47,767 nt of DNA from Algicola sp. (GCA_018222835.1 JAAEZN010000017.1:1-47767); one strand, 5' to 3'. Positions 39,075 to 47,528 are shown, counted from the first letter of the stretch. Notes: generated by a model not told the origin, from the sequence alone. Program-made: numbers and translations.

Positions 39075-40025
39075 TTATTTCTTTATAAGTCCTAAATCAA
39101 TCAATCTCTCATGTAAAAATTCCCCTGCTGTAATGTCCTCAAACGCTTTAGGGTGCTCTTCATCGATACAATTCTCCAAACAGTTCAATGGCATATTGCT
39201 TACTGGGTGCATAAAAAATGGTATGGAATAGCGCGATGTTCCCCAAAGTTCCCTAGGGGGATTTACCACTTGATGAATGGTTGATTTTAGCTTATTGTTG
39301 GACAATCTGGATAGCATATCCCCAACATTGATCATTAATTGGTCCGGTTTTGCTATGGCATCGACCCAATTGCCTTGATGGTCTTTTACCTGAAGTCCCT
39401 TGCCGTGGGCGCCCATTAATAAAGTAATAAGGTTTATATCGCCATGTGCCGCCGCTCTTACCGCATTTTTAGGTTCCTCGGTAATGGGAGGGTAGTGAAT
39501 GGGGCGTAAAATGGAATTACCGTTTTTAATGTAGTCATCAAAATAGTTTTCGTCTAGGCCTAAGTGCAATGCCAGGGCACGGAGAACATACTTTGCAGTT
39601 TTTTCGAGCATTTGATAGGTCTCCTTACCTACACTGTTAAAGTTGGGGAGTTCTTTTACCTTCACATTATCGGGATATTCTGCTTCCAATTTAGGATTGT
39701 CCTCAACATATTGGCCAAAATGCCAAAACTCCTTAAGGTCGCCTTCCTTTTTCCCTTTCGCGTGTTCCTTTCCAAAGGAAGTGTACCCTCTTTGCCCCCC
39801 AATTCCTTCTATTTCGTAGGTATCTTTGATTTCTTGGGGCAGGTCAAAGAATTTTTTTATCTCGGAATAAAGGTTCTCCACCAAATCATCGGACAAAAAA
39901 TGTCCTCCCAAGGCTACAAAACCGATATCCTCGAAAGCAGCGCCAATTTCTTTTACAAATTTCCTCTTTCTTTCCGGGTTGCCCGAAACAAAATCTTTCA
40001 GGTCCACACTTGGTATAGCACTCAT
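39075..40025 (-). CDS. 2-oxoglutarate/Fe(II)-dependent oxygenase (isopenicillin N synthase family)
   Basis: 316 residues, length typical of the family. The Fe ligands are H194 and D196 (AHGDINL) with H251 (STIHQV), and R265 (RYSIPFF) is the 2-oxoglutarate carboxylate anchor. The N-terminal DIOX_N part (IPSVDLKDFVSG, IGAAFEDIGFVAL) is present. The substrate is unknown; the plant-like DIOX form suggests hydroxylation of a small molecule. It precedes the SUI1-like gene by two bases and is divergent from the E1 dehydrogenase. Confidence 0.9.
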   Translation of the reverse strand: MSAIPSVDLKDFVSGNPERKRKFVKEIGAAFEDIGFVALGGHFLSDDLVENLYSEIKKFFDLPQEIKDTYEIEGIGGQRGYTSFGKEHAKGKKEGDLKEFWHFGQYVEDNPKLEAEYPDNVKVKELPNFNSVGKETYQMLEKTAKYVLRALALHLGLDENYFDDYIKNGNSILRPIHYPPITEEPKNAVRAAAHGDINLITLLMGAHGKGLQVKDHQGNWVDAIAKPDQLMINVGDMLSRLSNNKLKSTIHQVVNPPRELWGTSRYSIPFFMHPVSNMPLNCLENCIDEEHPKAFEDITAGEFLHERLIDLGLIKK

Positions 40026-40047
40026 AGTATCATCTTTGGAATAATAC

Positions 40048-40055
40048 CAAAAATA
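40048..40055 (-). promoter_or_regulatory. -7 promoter element of the 2OG oxygenase
   Basis: TATTTTTG on the minus strand, 22 bases before the ATG at 40025, matching TAnnTTTG. Confidence 0.5.
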
Positions 40056-40135
40056 GGGAATTATGCTTTAGGATTTCGATTTTTAAGGAGTTTTGAAAGG
40101 CTTTTTATTACATTTACCGGACAGAATTTTATTGT

Positions 40136-42115
40136 ATGAGATATCATGTAAGCAACTTGGAACAACAAAAGTTGCTGGATTTGTACAAAGGCATGCTGAA
40201 GCCTAGAATGATAGAGGAAAAAATGCTGATTCTTCTTAGGCAGGGCAAAATTTCAAAATGGTTTAGCGGTATCGGTCAGGAGGCTATTTCTGTGGGAGTT
40301 ACCCAAGCTCTCAAGGATAATGAGTACATACTTCCTATGCACCGAAACCTAGGAGTATTTACTTCTAGGAACATCCCGTTGAACCGACTTTTTTCACAAT
40401 GGCAGGGCAAGCAAAACGGATTTACCCAAGGTAGGGACCGAAGTTTTCATTTTGGCACTCAGGAGTACAAGATCGTGGGGATGATTTCCCACCTGGGCCC
40501 CCAGCTCGGTGTTGCAGACGGTATTGCTTTAGCGGATATGCTTCGGAGAAAAAAGCGGGTAACGGCTGTTTTTACAGGAGAAGGGGCGACCAGTGAGGGA
40601 GATTTCCATGAGGCATTGAACGTGGCATCGGTTTGGAACCTACCCGTTTTGTTCTGTATCGAAAACAACGGTTATGGTTTATCTACGCCAACCAACGAGC
40701 AATACAACTGCGAACATTTAGCGGACAGGGCGAAGGGATATGGAATGGAATCCAGGATTATTGATGGGAACAATATTTTAGAGGTTTTTACTAAAGTGGA
40801 TGAGCTGTGCAAGGCGATTCGAAAAAGACCTAGACCTGTGTTGTTGGAGTTTAAAACATTTAGGATGCGAGGGCACGAAGAGGCCAGTGGCACCAAATAT
40901 GTTCCAGATAAATTAATGAAAGAATGGGGTGAGAAAGACCCTATTTCCAACTACGAAAGGTTTTTGTTGGATGAGGGTGTGCTTACCAACGAGACCATAG
41001 AGGGTATAAAAGCTGAAATTACCGAAGAAATCAATTCCAATCTTCAACTTGCTTTTGATGAGCCAACGATTTCTTTAAATGAAAGTAAAGAATTAAAAGA
41101 AGTATATCAAGATTATGATTATCATTACGTTGAACCTGAAACAGACTCAACTGAAGAAATTCGATTTGTAGATGCAATTTCCCAAGGATTGGAGCAGTCT
41201 ATGTACAAGCACAATGAACTGGTCATTATGGGTCAGGACGTTGCCGATTATGGGGGAGTTTTTAAGATTACGGAGGGTTTTGTACCAAAGTTTGGAAAAC
41301 GAAGGGTAAGAAATACGCCAATATGTGAATCGGCTATAGTTTCGGCTGCCATGGGGTTGTCCATTAACGGAATGAAAGCCGTAATGGAAATGCAATTTGC
41401 CGATTTTGTAAGTTCGGGATTCAACCCGATCGTTAATTATTTGGCCAAGGTACATTACCGTTGGAACGAAAATGCGGACGTAGTTGTTAGAATGCCCTGC
41501 GGGGGCGGTGTAGGCGCAGGCCCGTTCCATTCGCAGACCAACGAAGCCTGGTTTACCAAAACACCAGGGTTAAAAGTGGTGTATCCCGCATTTCCGGTCG
41601 ATGCCAAAGGCTTGCTCAATACCGCAATTAACGATCCAAACCCAGTTCTGTTTTTTGAGCATAAGGGATTGTACCGTAGCATAAAGGGAGAAGTCCCTAC
41701 GGATTACTATACGCTTCCTTTTGGTAAGGCAAATATTTTGAAGAAAGGAAATTCAATCTCCATTGTTACCTATGGAGCAGGTGTACATTGGGCTTTGGAA
41801 ACACTCGGAAGCCATCCCGAGATTGATGCAGACTTAATAGATTTGAGGACTCTGCAACCATTGGATACCGGCGCCATATTCGAATCGGTGAAGAAAACAG
41901 GCAAGTTGATCATACTACAAGAGGATACATTATTTGGTGGTGTGGCAAGTGATATTTCGGCCATGGTTATGGAAAACTGTTTTGAGTATCTTGATGCACC
42001 GGTGAAAAGAGTGGGTAGTTTGGAAACTCCGGTTCCGTTTGCCAAACCACTAGAGGAGAATTATTTGCCCAAAAAAAGATTTGAATCGCAATTAATTAAG
42101 CTCTATCACTATTAG
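40136..42115 (+). CDS. Fused alpha/beta E1 of a 2-oxoacid dehydrogenase (TPP-dependent)
   Basis: 659 residues. The N-terminal half (about 1-330) is E1-alpha with the thiamine diphosphate motif from GEG at 148-150 to NN at 177-178, preceded by the PMHRNLGVF region. The C-terminal half (about 345-659) is E1-beta (FVDAISQGLEQSM, ICESAIVSAAMGLSING, FADF, DLRTLQPLD). The family decarboxylates a branched-chain 2-oxoacid, acetoin or pyruvate and passes the acyl group to E2. The fusion is a normal Bacteroidota arrangement. No E2 or E3 gene is in the window, so the partner must be elsewhere. Its own promoter is not clear. Confidence 0.94.
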   Translation: MRYHVSNLEQQKLLDLYKGMLKPRMIEEKMLILLRQGKISKWFSGIGQEAISVGVTQALKDNEYILPMHRNLGVFTSRNIPLNRLFSQWQGKQNGFTQGRDRSFHFGTQEYKIVGMISHLGPQLGVADGIALADMLRRKKRVTAVFTGEGATSEGDFHEALNVASVWNLPVLFCIENNGYGLSTPTNEQYNCEHLADRAKGYGMESRIIDGNNILEVFTKVDELCKAIRKRPRPVLLEFKTFRMRGHEEASGTKYVPDKLMKEWGEKDPISNYERFLLDEGVLTNETIEGIKAEITEEINSNLQLAFDEPTISLNESKELKEVYQDYDYHYVEPETDSTEEIRFVDAISQGLEQSMYKHNELVIMGQDVADYGGVFKITEGFVPKFGKRRVRNTPICESAIVSAAMGLSINGMKAVMEMQFADFVSSGFNPIVNYLAKVHYRWNENADVVVRMPCGGGVGAGPFHSQTNEAWFTKTPGLKVVYPAFPVDAKGLLNTAINDPNPVLFFEHKGLYRSIKGEVPTDYYTLPFGKANILKKGNSISIVTYGAGVHWALETLGSHPEIDADLIDLRTLQPLDTGAIFESVKKTGKLIILQEDTLFGGVASDISAMVMENCFEYLDAPVKRVGSLETPVPFAKPLEENYLPKKRFESQLIKLYHY

Positions 42116-42172
42116 AATGAGTATGTTAACATTTTTTTAATAAATTAACAACTATAAATACGTCCCTAATCG

Positions 42173-42180
42173 TATATTTT
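42173..42180 (+). promoter_or_regulatory. -7-like element of the lipocalin/OmpA lipoprotein genes
   Basis: TATATTTT, one base off TAnnTTTG, about 23 bases ahead of the ATG at 42203. It supports that start over the upstream ATG at 42182. Confidence 0.35.
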
Positions 42181-42202
42181 TATGAACATTAACTTAATAC
42201 TT

Positions 42203-42688
42203 ATGATGAAACGATCACTATTATTAATCACCGTGATGGGGCTTTTGCTCTCATCATGCTCTGTTTCCAAGAGTGCTAGAACACAACGAAACTTGTTCAG
42301 CGGAACTTGGAATTTGGACAACGTTTACTACGAGAACAACACTGGTAACTTTAAATCCACCATCTTCAACGATTCAGAGGACATCTGTTTTGAGGATAGC
42401 GAATGGTTTTTTAGGGACAATAACAGTACTGGCCGTTATACAATTAAGCAAAGCTCGCTTTGCCAAGGCGGTGACCGCTTTTTTAGGTGGTCCGTAGTGG
42501 AGCCACAACAAAATTACCAAAGCCAACTACAGTTCAAGTTTATTGATGAAAAACGAAAGGATGTATCAGGCGGATACGGATACCGCTTGAACATTGTGAA
42601 CCTAACGGAACAATCCATGACACTAAAATCAAATGTGTCCGTTGATGGTCAACCTGTGACCGTTGTTTATGAATTCTCAAAAAAATAA
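42203..42688 (+). CDS. Lipocalin-like lipoprotein
   Basis: 161 residues from the first of two adjacent ATGs at 42203/42206; an ATG at 42182 would add seven residues and break the signal. The lipobox is LLLSSC, then a short linker. The mature part starts FSGTWNLDNVYYEN, the usual opening of lipocalin-like domains in Bacteroidota, and goes on in beta strands (GRYTIKQSS, FRWSVVEPQQ, GYRLNIVNLTEQSMTL). A small hydrophobic ligand is possible but not supported by motifs. The next gene starts four bases after the stop, so the two are one operon. Confidence 0.82.
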   Translation: MMKRSLLLITVMGLLLSSCSVSKSARTQRNLFSGTWNLDNVYYENNTGNFKSTIFNDSEDICFEDSEWFFRDNNSTGRYTIKQSSLCQGGDRFFRWSVVEPQQNYQSQLQFKFIDEKRKDVSGGYGYRLNIVNLTEQSMTLKSNVSVDGQPVTVVYEFSKK

Positions 42689-42692
42689 TTAC

Positions 42693-43385
42693 ATGAAAAA
42701 TATACTTTTAAAAAGTGCAACAGCTTTTTTGGCCTTGACACTTATCATTAGTTGCGATGCCGTTAAAAATGCCAATAACACCCAAAAAGGCGCCGCTATT
42801 GGTGCCGGTGGAGGAGCTGTAATCGGAGGAATTATCGGAAATAATGTTGGAAAAGGAAACACGGCCCTTGGTGCTATTATCGGAGCCGTGGTAGGAGGTG
42901 CTGCCGGTGGTTATATAGGTAATCGTATGGATAGGCAGGCCGAACAAATCGAGCAGGAAATTCCAGGAGCGGAAGTGCAAAGGGTAGGTGAAGGCATCAA
43001 TGTTACCTTCAGCGGAGAGAACGGTGTTTATTTCGATACCAACAAATCCGACATCAAGGGAGCCTCTGCAACCACATTGGATAAGTTGGCAGGTATTTTT
43101 AAGGAATATCCTAAAACCAATATCTTGATCGAAGGTCATACGGATAGCGATGGTGCAGCCGATTACAACATGGGCTTGTCGCAGCGTAGAGCTCAATCCG
43201 TTACCAGTTATTTAGTGTCCAAAGGAATTTCCAATGGACGGTTTACTACTAAATGGTACGGTGAGGAGCAACCTATTGAGTCCAACGAAACTGCTGCTGG
43301 CAAAGCGGCAAACAGACGTGTGGAACTTGCCATTATTGCAAGCGATGAACTTAAGGAAGAAGCTTACGAAAAGACCGAAAACTAA
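42693..43385 (+). CDS. OmpA-family lipoprotein with glycine-zipper N-terminus
   Basis: 230 residues from the ATG at 42693; an earlier in-frame ATG at 42663 overlaps the lipocalin gene. Lipobox LIISC. Residues ~30-90 are Gly-rich (AAIGAGGGAVIGGIIGNNVGKG, GAIIGAVVGGAAGGYIGN), a glycine zipper as in 17-kDa surface antigens and YMGG-type proteins. The C-terminal OmpA domain has the peptidoglycan-binding motif ILIEGHTDSDG with LSQRRAQSV and ANRRVELAI. It likely links the outer membrane to the cell wall. A strong terminator follows. Confidence 0.92.
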   Translation: MKNILLKSATAFLALTLIISCDAVKNANNTQKGAAIGAGGGAVIGGIIGNNVGKGNTALGAIIGAVVGGAAGGYIGNRMDRQAEQIEQEIPGAEVQRVGEGINVTFSGENGVYFDTNKSDIKGASATTLDKLAGIFKEYPKTNILIEGHTDSDGAADYNMGLSQRRAQSVTSYLVSKGISNGRFTTKWYGEEQPIESNETAAGKAANRRVELAIIASDELKEEAYEKTEN

Positions 43386-43411
43386 GATTTACCAAACATA
43401 ATATATTCAAG

Positions 43412-43436
43412 GCCCGGTATTGAACCGGGCTTTTTT
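43412..43436 (+). terminator. Rho-independent terminator of the OmpA gene
   Basis: GCCCGGT / ACCGGGC stem with a 5-base loop, then six T. It closes the lipocalin/OmpA transcript. Confidence 0.9.
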
Positions 43437-43545
43437 GTTTACGGATGTTAAATAAACGATTAAATGTAGGTTAAGATAGCATTTCTTGAAAGAAATTATG
43501 TAATTTAAGCATGTAAAGGATTAAAAATGAAACCTTTGTAATTCT

Positions 43546-43878
43546 ATGAGGAACAATCCCCAAAATAGTGTTCAAAATCAACAAGAATTGCTGTTGAGGG
43601 TAGAAAGGAATGGTCGAATGGTTCAGCGGCTTTCGCAAAAACTGAATTCCTACATCTACGAGCCAAAGTGTCCGCAACGGTTCGAAAAATTCCATGAACT
43701 AAAAGAGAATATTCAGAGTTTTAAAAAACATCAAAAAATCTTGATGCAAAAAGCTGTGCAAAAGAAGAACGACCTGTCCAATGGTTTGGATAAAGAGATT
43801 AAGCTTCATCTAGACCGTTTCAAAAAATTGGAAAGCGATTTTGCAACGTACTTGTTTAACCTCGATGGACCATTGTAA
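43546..43878 (+). CDS. Small coiled-coil hypothetical protein
   Basis: 110 residues, no signal, highly charged and nearly all helical. The heptad-like pattern runs from about residue 15 to 95 (LLLRVERNGRMVQRLSQKL, FKKHQKILMQKAVQKKNDL). Two Asn/Gln-rich segments are near the N-terminus. I do not recognise the family; short cytoplasmic proteins of this kind are common in flavobacteria. It lies alone between the OmpA operon and the EamA transporter. Confidence 0.7.
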   Translation: MRNNPQNSVQNQQELLLRVERNGRMVQRLSQKLNSYIYEPKCPQRFEKFHELKENIQSFKKHQKILMQKAVQKKNDLSNGLDKEIKLHLDRFKKLESDFATYLFNLDGPL

Positions 43879-43971
43879 CATCTAAAGCTTTTTTTATGTT
43901 TATTTTATTTGGAAGCACCACATTCTTCTATAAACATGCGTAATATTGCAAGACGGTAAAACTGTCTTGGA

Positions 43972-44889
43972 ATGGGAAAATCATCAAACTCTGCATTGGT
44001 CGTATTGGCCTTTTTTGCCATCTATGTAATTTGGGGATCCACTTATTTGTTGAATAAGATAGCGGTGTTGGAATTAGAGCCGTTTATGTTGGCCAGTTGT
44101 AGGTTTACGTTGGCAGGGCTGTTCATTTTTATTTTGGCAAAAATTATGGGCATCTCGCTAAAAATTACCAAAAAACAGCTTCTTAACACGGTAATAGCAG
44201 GCATACTTTTTTTAAGCGTGGGCAATGGTTTTGTAGTTTGGGCCTTGCGCTACGTGGATACGGGTTTTGCGGCTTTGGAGATATCATCCCAGCCCCTGAT
44301 CATACTTTTAATGATGAGGGTGCTACAAGGCAAAAAAATACAGCCCATGTCCGTGGTCGGAGTGGTTTTGGGCATTGTAGGCATTTATTTATTGGTGAGT
44401 CAAAAAGAGATCATCACACAAAAAGAATCGATTATGGGCATGGTCATGATCTTCTTCTGTATGGTCTGCTGGGCTTATGCCAGTCTTTTTGTGGCCAAGG
44501 CGGATTTGCCTACCAATTACTTTGTAAATACAGGCTATCAGATGTTTTTTGCAGGGCTGATCCTAAGTTTAATGAGCTTGGCCTTTGGCGAAAAATGGTC
44601 GTCTCCCTTGGTTTGGAGCGCAGAAGTGCAAATATCGATGTTACTACTTGTTATTTTTGGAAGCATTGTGGCCTTTACCTCCTTTAATTATTTATTAAAA
44701 ACGGTTTCTCCCGAAAAGGTGGCCACCTCAACCTATGTAAACCCTATTGTAGCCTTATTATTGGGCTGGTATTTTTTGGATGAGAAGATTACCCTGCAAT
44801 CTGTGGCTGCGGCAGCAATTCTTTTAACCGGGGTATATTTTATCAATACCAAGAAGACTTTGGCCATTTTTGAACGGTTTAAACGTTAA
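43972..44889 (+). CDS. EamA/DMT-family transporter
   Basis: 305 residues with ten predicted membrane helices in two EamA repeats (about residues 8-140 and 155-290). The repeats contain AIYVIWGSTYLLNKIAV and the C-terminal block VNPIVALLLGWYFLDEKI, both typical of drug/metabolite exporters such as YdcZ/RhaT relatives. The substrate is unknown. The start codon is preceded by a short A+T-rich leader, and the gene ends 67 bases before the next lipoprotein gene. Confidence 0.92.
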   Translation: MGKSSNSALVVLAFFAIYVIWGSTYLLNKIAVLELEPFMLASCRFTLAGLFIFILAKIMGISLKITKKQLLNTVIAGILFLSVGNGFVVWALRYVDTGFAALEISSQPLIILLMMRVLQGKKIQPMSVVGVVLGIVGIYLLVSQKEIITQKESIMGMVMIFFCMVCWAYASLFVAKADLPTNYFVNTGYQMFFAGLILSLMSLAFGEKWSSPLVWSAEVQISMLLLVIFGSIVAFTSFNYLLKTVSPEKVATSTYVNPIVALLLGWYFLDEKITLQSVAAAAILLTGVYFINTKKTLAIFERFKR

Positions 44890-44956
44890 TGCACCGTTAT
44901 TTATCTCGGATTTGATACCAATATTTTGTAAGTTAAAGGTATCAATAACAAAATCG

Positions 44957-45511
44957 ATGAAATCTCTTCTAAAATTAACGGCTTATCTATTGCTATTGGC
45001 CTCAATGGCATGTGCATCTACACAAAACAAGGCCACACCTGAACAGATTTCCGCTCTGGAGAAAATGGTGGCCAACAAGCACTTTGAAATCAAGGCCCAA
45101 TGGGCTCAACCTTTGGTCACGCAAAGTCTTAACAGCATTGCCAATTCTGGATTGTTGCCTCCCGGCAGTACTGCTAGCCGCATAGAAATTAATGGGGCGG
45201 CAAACTACTTGAGAATGGTAGGGGATAGCGTTATGGCCGACCTTCCTTTTTTTGGTGAGCGAAGAATGGGGGGAGGATACAATCAAAGCGGGGGAGGTAT
45301 AGTTTTTGAAGGTGTTCCTAGGGATTTTACCATTACCCCGAACAAGAAAGACGATGGGCGGACCGTACGTTTTTCAATAAGTGGCGATTCTGAAGATTAT
45401 CAGGTTATTGCACAATTGTACCCAAATGGTCTGGCCAGGCTCAACATTTCCAGCACCCATCGTACCAATATGTGGTATCAAGGCGATGTTTTCCCCTATA
45501 AAGAGGAATAA
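44957..45511 (+). CDS. DUF4251 domain lipoprotein
   Basis: 184 residues from the ATG at 44957; an in-frame start at 44870 lies inside the EamA gene and would remove the signal. The lipobox is ASMAC. The mature part shows the DUF4251 pattern with KHFEIKAQWAQPL, GDSVMADLPFFGERR and SGGGIVFEGVP, and the C-terminal YPNGLARLNISSTHRTNMWYQG. The role is unknown; the family is limited mostly to Bacteroidota and is envelope-anchored. A weak terminator follows. Confidence 0.86.
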   Translation: MKSLLKLTAYLLLLASMACASTQNKATPEQISALEKMVANKHFEIKAQWAQPLVTQSLNSIANSGLLPPGSTASRIEINGAANYLRMVGDSVMADLPFFGERRMGGGYNQSGGGIVFEGVPRDFTITPNKKDDGRTVRFSISGDSEDYQVIAQLYPNGLARLNISSTHRTNMWYQGDVFPYKEE

Positions 45512-45539
45512 AGGGCCTTTTCCCGGAAGATGGATGGGC

Positions 45540-45574
45540 CTAACACAAGATTTCACACATTTTGTGTTAGTTTT
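45540..45574 (+). terminator. Possible terminator of the DUF4251 gene
   Basis: CTAACACAA (45540-45548) and TTGTGTTAG (45562-45570) form a perfect 9-bp stem with a short T-run (45571-45574). A+T-rich, so weak; the hairpin could instead be an operator of the next gene. Confidence 0.5.
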
Positions 45575-45609
45575 ATGAATTCAAAAACCACAATACCTAA
45601 AAAGACATT

Positions 45610-46800
45610 ATGAAAATACACCCTCTGACCTTTAGGTCATTATGTATGCTTGCACTTTCGGCAACCCTGCTGTCTTGCAATGGAAAAAAAGAGGAAAAGG
45701 AGAAAAATGCTACCGAAGAAACCACAGAAAATACAGAAGAGTTCACCAGTAGTTTGCCCTTGGAACGTTTAAATCTGCCCGAAGGCTTTAGTATAGATAC
45801 CTATGCGGAAAACTTGGAGGGCGCACGCTCCATGGCCATGGGAACGGATGGAACTTTGTTCGTTGGAACCAGAAACGAAGGGGTAGTGTATGCCCTAAAA
45901 GATACCGATGGTGATTACAAAGCGGACAAAACCTATACCATTGCCACCGATTTGGAGCAACCCAATGGAGTGGCCTTTAAGGATGGTGCATTGTATGTGG
46001 CCGCGGTAAGCCGATTGTTCAAATACAACAATATCGAAGAGCAGTTGGACAATCCTCAAGAACCTGAATTGATTTATGATGATTACCCTACCGAGTTCCA
46101 CCACGGTTGGAAGTATATTGCCTTTGGTCCAGATGATAAATTATATGTTCCAGTAGGAGCCCCTTGTAATATTTGTGATAGCGCTACTGTTGATAAACGC
46201 TATGCTTCCATTACCCGCATGGACCCCAATGGGAGCAACCGGGAGATAGTGGCACATGGGGTACGGAACACGGTTGGATTCACTTGGCACCCCGAAACAA
46301 AAGAACTTTGGTTTACCGATAACGGAAGGGATATGATGGGAGACGATATTCCTCCGGGGGAGTTGAACAAATTAACAGAAGTAGGCCAGCATTTTGGGTA
46401 TCCATTCTGTCATGGGGGAACCGTAAAAGACCCCGAGTTTGGCGATCAACGACCTTGCTCCGACTTTGTGCCCCCAGTGCAGCCGCTAGATGCGCATGTA
46501 GCTGCCCTAGGTGTAAAATTTGGAAAAGGACCTATGTTTCCATCGTCCTACAATGGACACGCATTCTTGGCCGAGCATGGTTCTTGGAACCGTTCATCCA
46601 AAATCGGATATCGGGTAACCTTGGTAAAATTGGAAAACGGTAAAGCGGTTAGCTATGAGCCTTTTATTGATGGATGGTTGAACGAAGAAACCCAAGAGGC
46701 ATTCGGAAGACCTGTGGATCTACTTTTTTTGGAAGATGGCTCTCTTTTAATTTCGGATGATTTTGGCAATGCTATTTACAGGGTTACCTATAAAGGTTAA
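45610..46800 (+). CDS. PQQ-dependent sugar dehydrogenase-like (sorbosone dehydrogenase family) lipoprotein
   Basis: 396 residues. Lipobox ATLLSC, then an acidic Lys/Glu/Thr-rich linker (residues 24-46). The rest is a six-bladed beta-propeller of the soluble glucose/sorbosone dehydrogenase kind: ARSMAMGTDGTLFVGT, HHGWKYIAFGPDDKLYVPVGAPCN, HGVRNTVGFTWHP, AEHGSWNRSSKIGYRV and RPVDLLFLEDGSLLISDD, whose His and Arg line the PQQ site. Cys in CNIC and CHGG...CSDF could form disulfides. No cytochrome c domain is fused, so electrons pass to a separate carrier. No PQQ-synthesis gene is nearby. Confidence 0.9.
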   Translation: MKIHPLTFRSLCMLALSATLLSCNGKKEEKEKNATEETTENTEEFTSSLPLERLNLPEGFSIDTYAENLEGARSMAMGTDGTLFVGTRNEGVVYALKDTDGDYKADKTYTIATDLEQPNGVAFKDGALYVAAVSRLFKYNNIEEQLDNPQEPELIYDDYPTEFHHGWKYIAFGPDDKLYVPVGAPCNICDSATVDKRYASITRMDPNGSNREIVAHGVRNTVGFTWHPETKELWFTDNGRDMMGDDIPPGELNKLTEVGQHFGYPFCHGGTVKDPEFGDQRPCSDFVPPVQPLDAHVAALGVKFGKGPMFPSSYNGHAFLAEHGSWNRSSKIGYRVTLVKLENGKAVSYEPFIDGWLNEETQEAFGRPVDLLFLEDGSLLISDDFGNAIYRVTYKG

Positions 46801-46812
46801 GACTTAAAATGT

Positions 46813-47259
46813 TTATAAATTTAAAAGGTACTTGGGAATGGTCAACTCGTTCATTTTCCAAGTACTTTTTTTTTGGTCTTTGGACATAACCTCAATAAAA
46901 TAGCAATTAATGCCTCCTTTAATTTTAGAAGCTACATGTTCCACCGTATATGTGGATCCATCGTGGTGAAAAATAAACTCTGTAATCTTGCTATTGGAAC
47001 TTTCCTTAATTTGTCCATGTCTCAAGATCAATTTGGGCCTGCCCAAAATACTACTTTTGTTGTGCCAACATAAGTACCGAATTTCTCCGCTTCGGAGTCT
47101 ATCGATTCTCACAGTGAACTGCTCATCGCCAAAGTATGCCAGAATACGATCAAGTAAAGGGTCGTTCCAAAAAATGATTAAGTAGGTTTTAAATGATTTG
47201 GGATTGGCACAAACAGCTACAACTTTGGTAATTTTTACACTCTGTGTCTTGAGGACCAA
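46813..47259 (-). CDS. Hypothetical protein of uncertain start
   Basis: 148 residues if started at the TTG at 47257-47259; a longer TTG form from 47316 gives 167 residues. No ATG exists in the first 120 codons, and neither TTG is convincing. The composition is plausible for a real protein (IRYLCWHNKSSILGRPKLIL, FIFHHDGSTYTVEHVASKIKGG, FIEVMSKDQKK). It overlaps the terminator at 46828-46874 at its 3' end and a small membrane ORF at its 5' end. It could be the soluble part of a membrane-anchored protein whose frame is broken near 47240-47280. I do not recognise a family. Confidence 0.5.
   Translation of the reverse strand: MVLKTQSVKITKVVAVCANPKSFKTYLIIFWNDPLLDRILAYFGDEQFTVRIDRLRSGEIRYLCWHNKSSILGRPKLILRHGQIKESSNSKITEFIFHHDGSTYTVEHVASKIKGGINCYFIEVMSKDQKKSTWKMNELTIPKYLLNL
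46828..46874 (+). terminator. Rho-independent terminator of the PQQ-type dehydrogenase gene
   Basis: GTACTTGG (46828-46835) pairs with CCAAGTAC (46858-46865) and a nine-T run follows, about 27 bases after the stop codon at 46800. It lies inside the C-terminal coding part of the opposing hypothetical ORF. Confidence 0.75.
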
Positions 47260-47354
47260 TGTGCGCCGGACAGCCAACCGATCATAAAAATAATAATTCC
47301 GGCCATAATCAAGCAAAAAATTTGTAAGGCATTTATAGTTTCAAGTGTAGTCAT
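47235..47354 (-). CDS. 39-residue small membrane protein (or broken N-terminus of the next gene)
   Basis: ATG at 47352-47354, stop at 47235. It is a single strongly hydrophobic helix (ALQIFCLIMAGIIIFMIGWL) with a short polar head and a basic tail (SSRHRV). It overlaps the start of the downstream hypothetical ORF in another frame. Either it is a genuine small membrane protein, or a frameshift separates the anchor from the soluble part downstream. Confidence 0.5.
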   Translation of the reverse strand: MTTLETINALQIFCLIMAGIIIFMIGWLSGAHWSSRHRV

Positions 47355-47384
47355 ATTCTCGTATTTTTCTAGCAATCTACACGT

Positions 47385-47528
47385 TGCGTAATTATTTTAC
47401 GCAGTCAATTGACGAATGTATCTTTTCAATTGATGAATGGTGCATTTCACTGTACGGATTGCAAATATCTACTCATAAAAATGAGGAAAAAAAGAAAATT
47501 GTCCATTCAGTGGCGTAGTTCGTCCATT
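47385..47528. promoter_or_regulatory. Repeat-structured intergenic control region
   Basis: Contains TGCGTAA/TTACGCA, a perfect 7-bp inverted repeat with 5-base spacer (47385-47403). It also has the direct repeats TCAATTGACGAATG (47405-47418) and TCAATTGATGAATG (47426-47439), 21 bases apart, and a second pair GTCCATT at 47501 and 47522, again 21 bases apart. A 21-bp period is what regulators binding two direct repeats on one DNA face (for instance LytTR proteins) require. The whole gap between the small ORFs is 47355-47597, with nothing else recognised in it. Confidence 0.55.

Noticed and set aside
39564..40139. 191-codon plus-strand frame opposite the 2OG oxygenase
   Set aside because: Antisense to a gene with intact Fe and 2OG residues; the product shows shadow-frame composition.
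42708..43196. 162-codon minus-strand frame inside the OmpA gene
   Set aside because: Antisense to the glycine-zipper and OmpA domain; G/C-biased third positions explain the openness.
43403..43440. Riboswitch or small RNA after the OmpA gene
   Set aside because: The short GC stem followed by six T is a plain rho-independent terminator.
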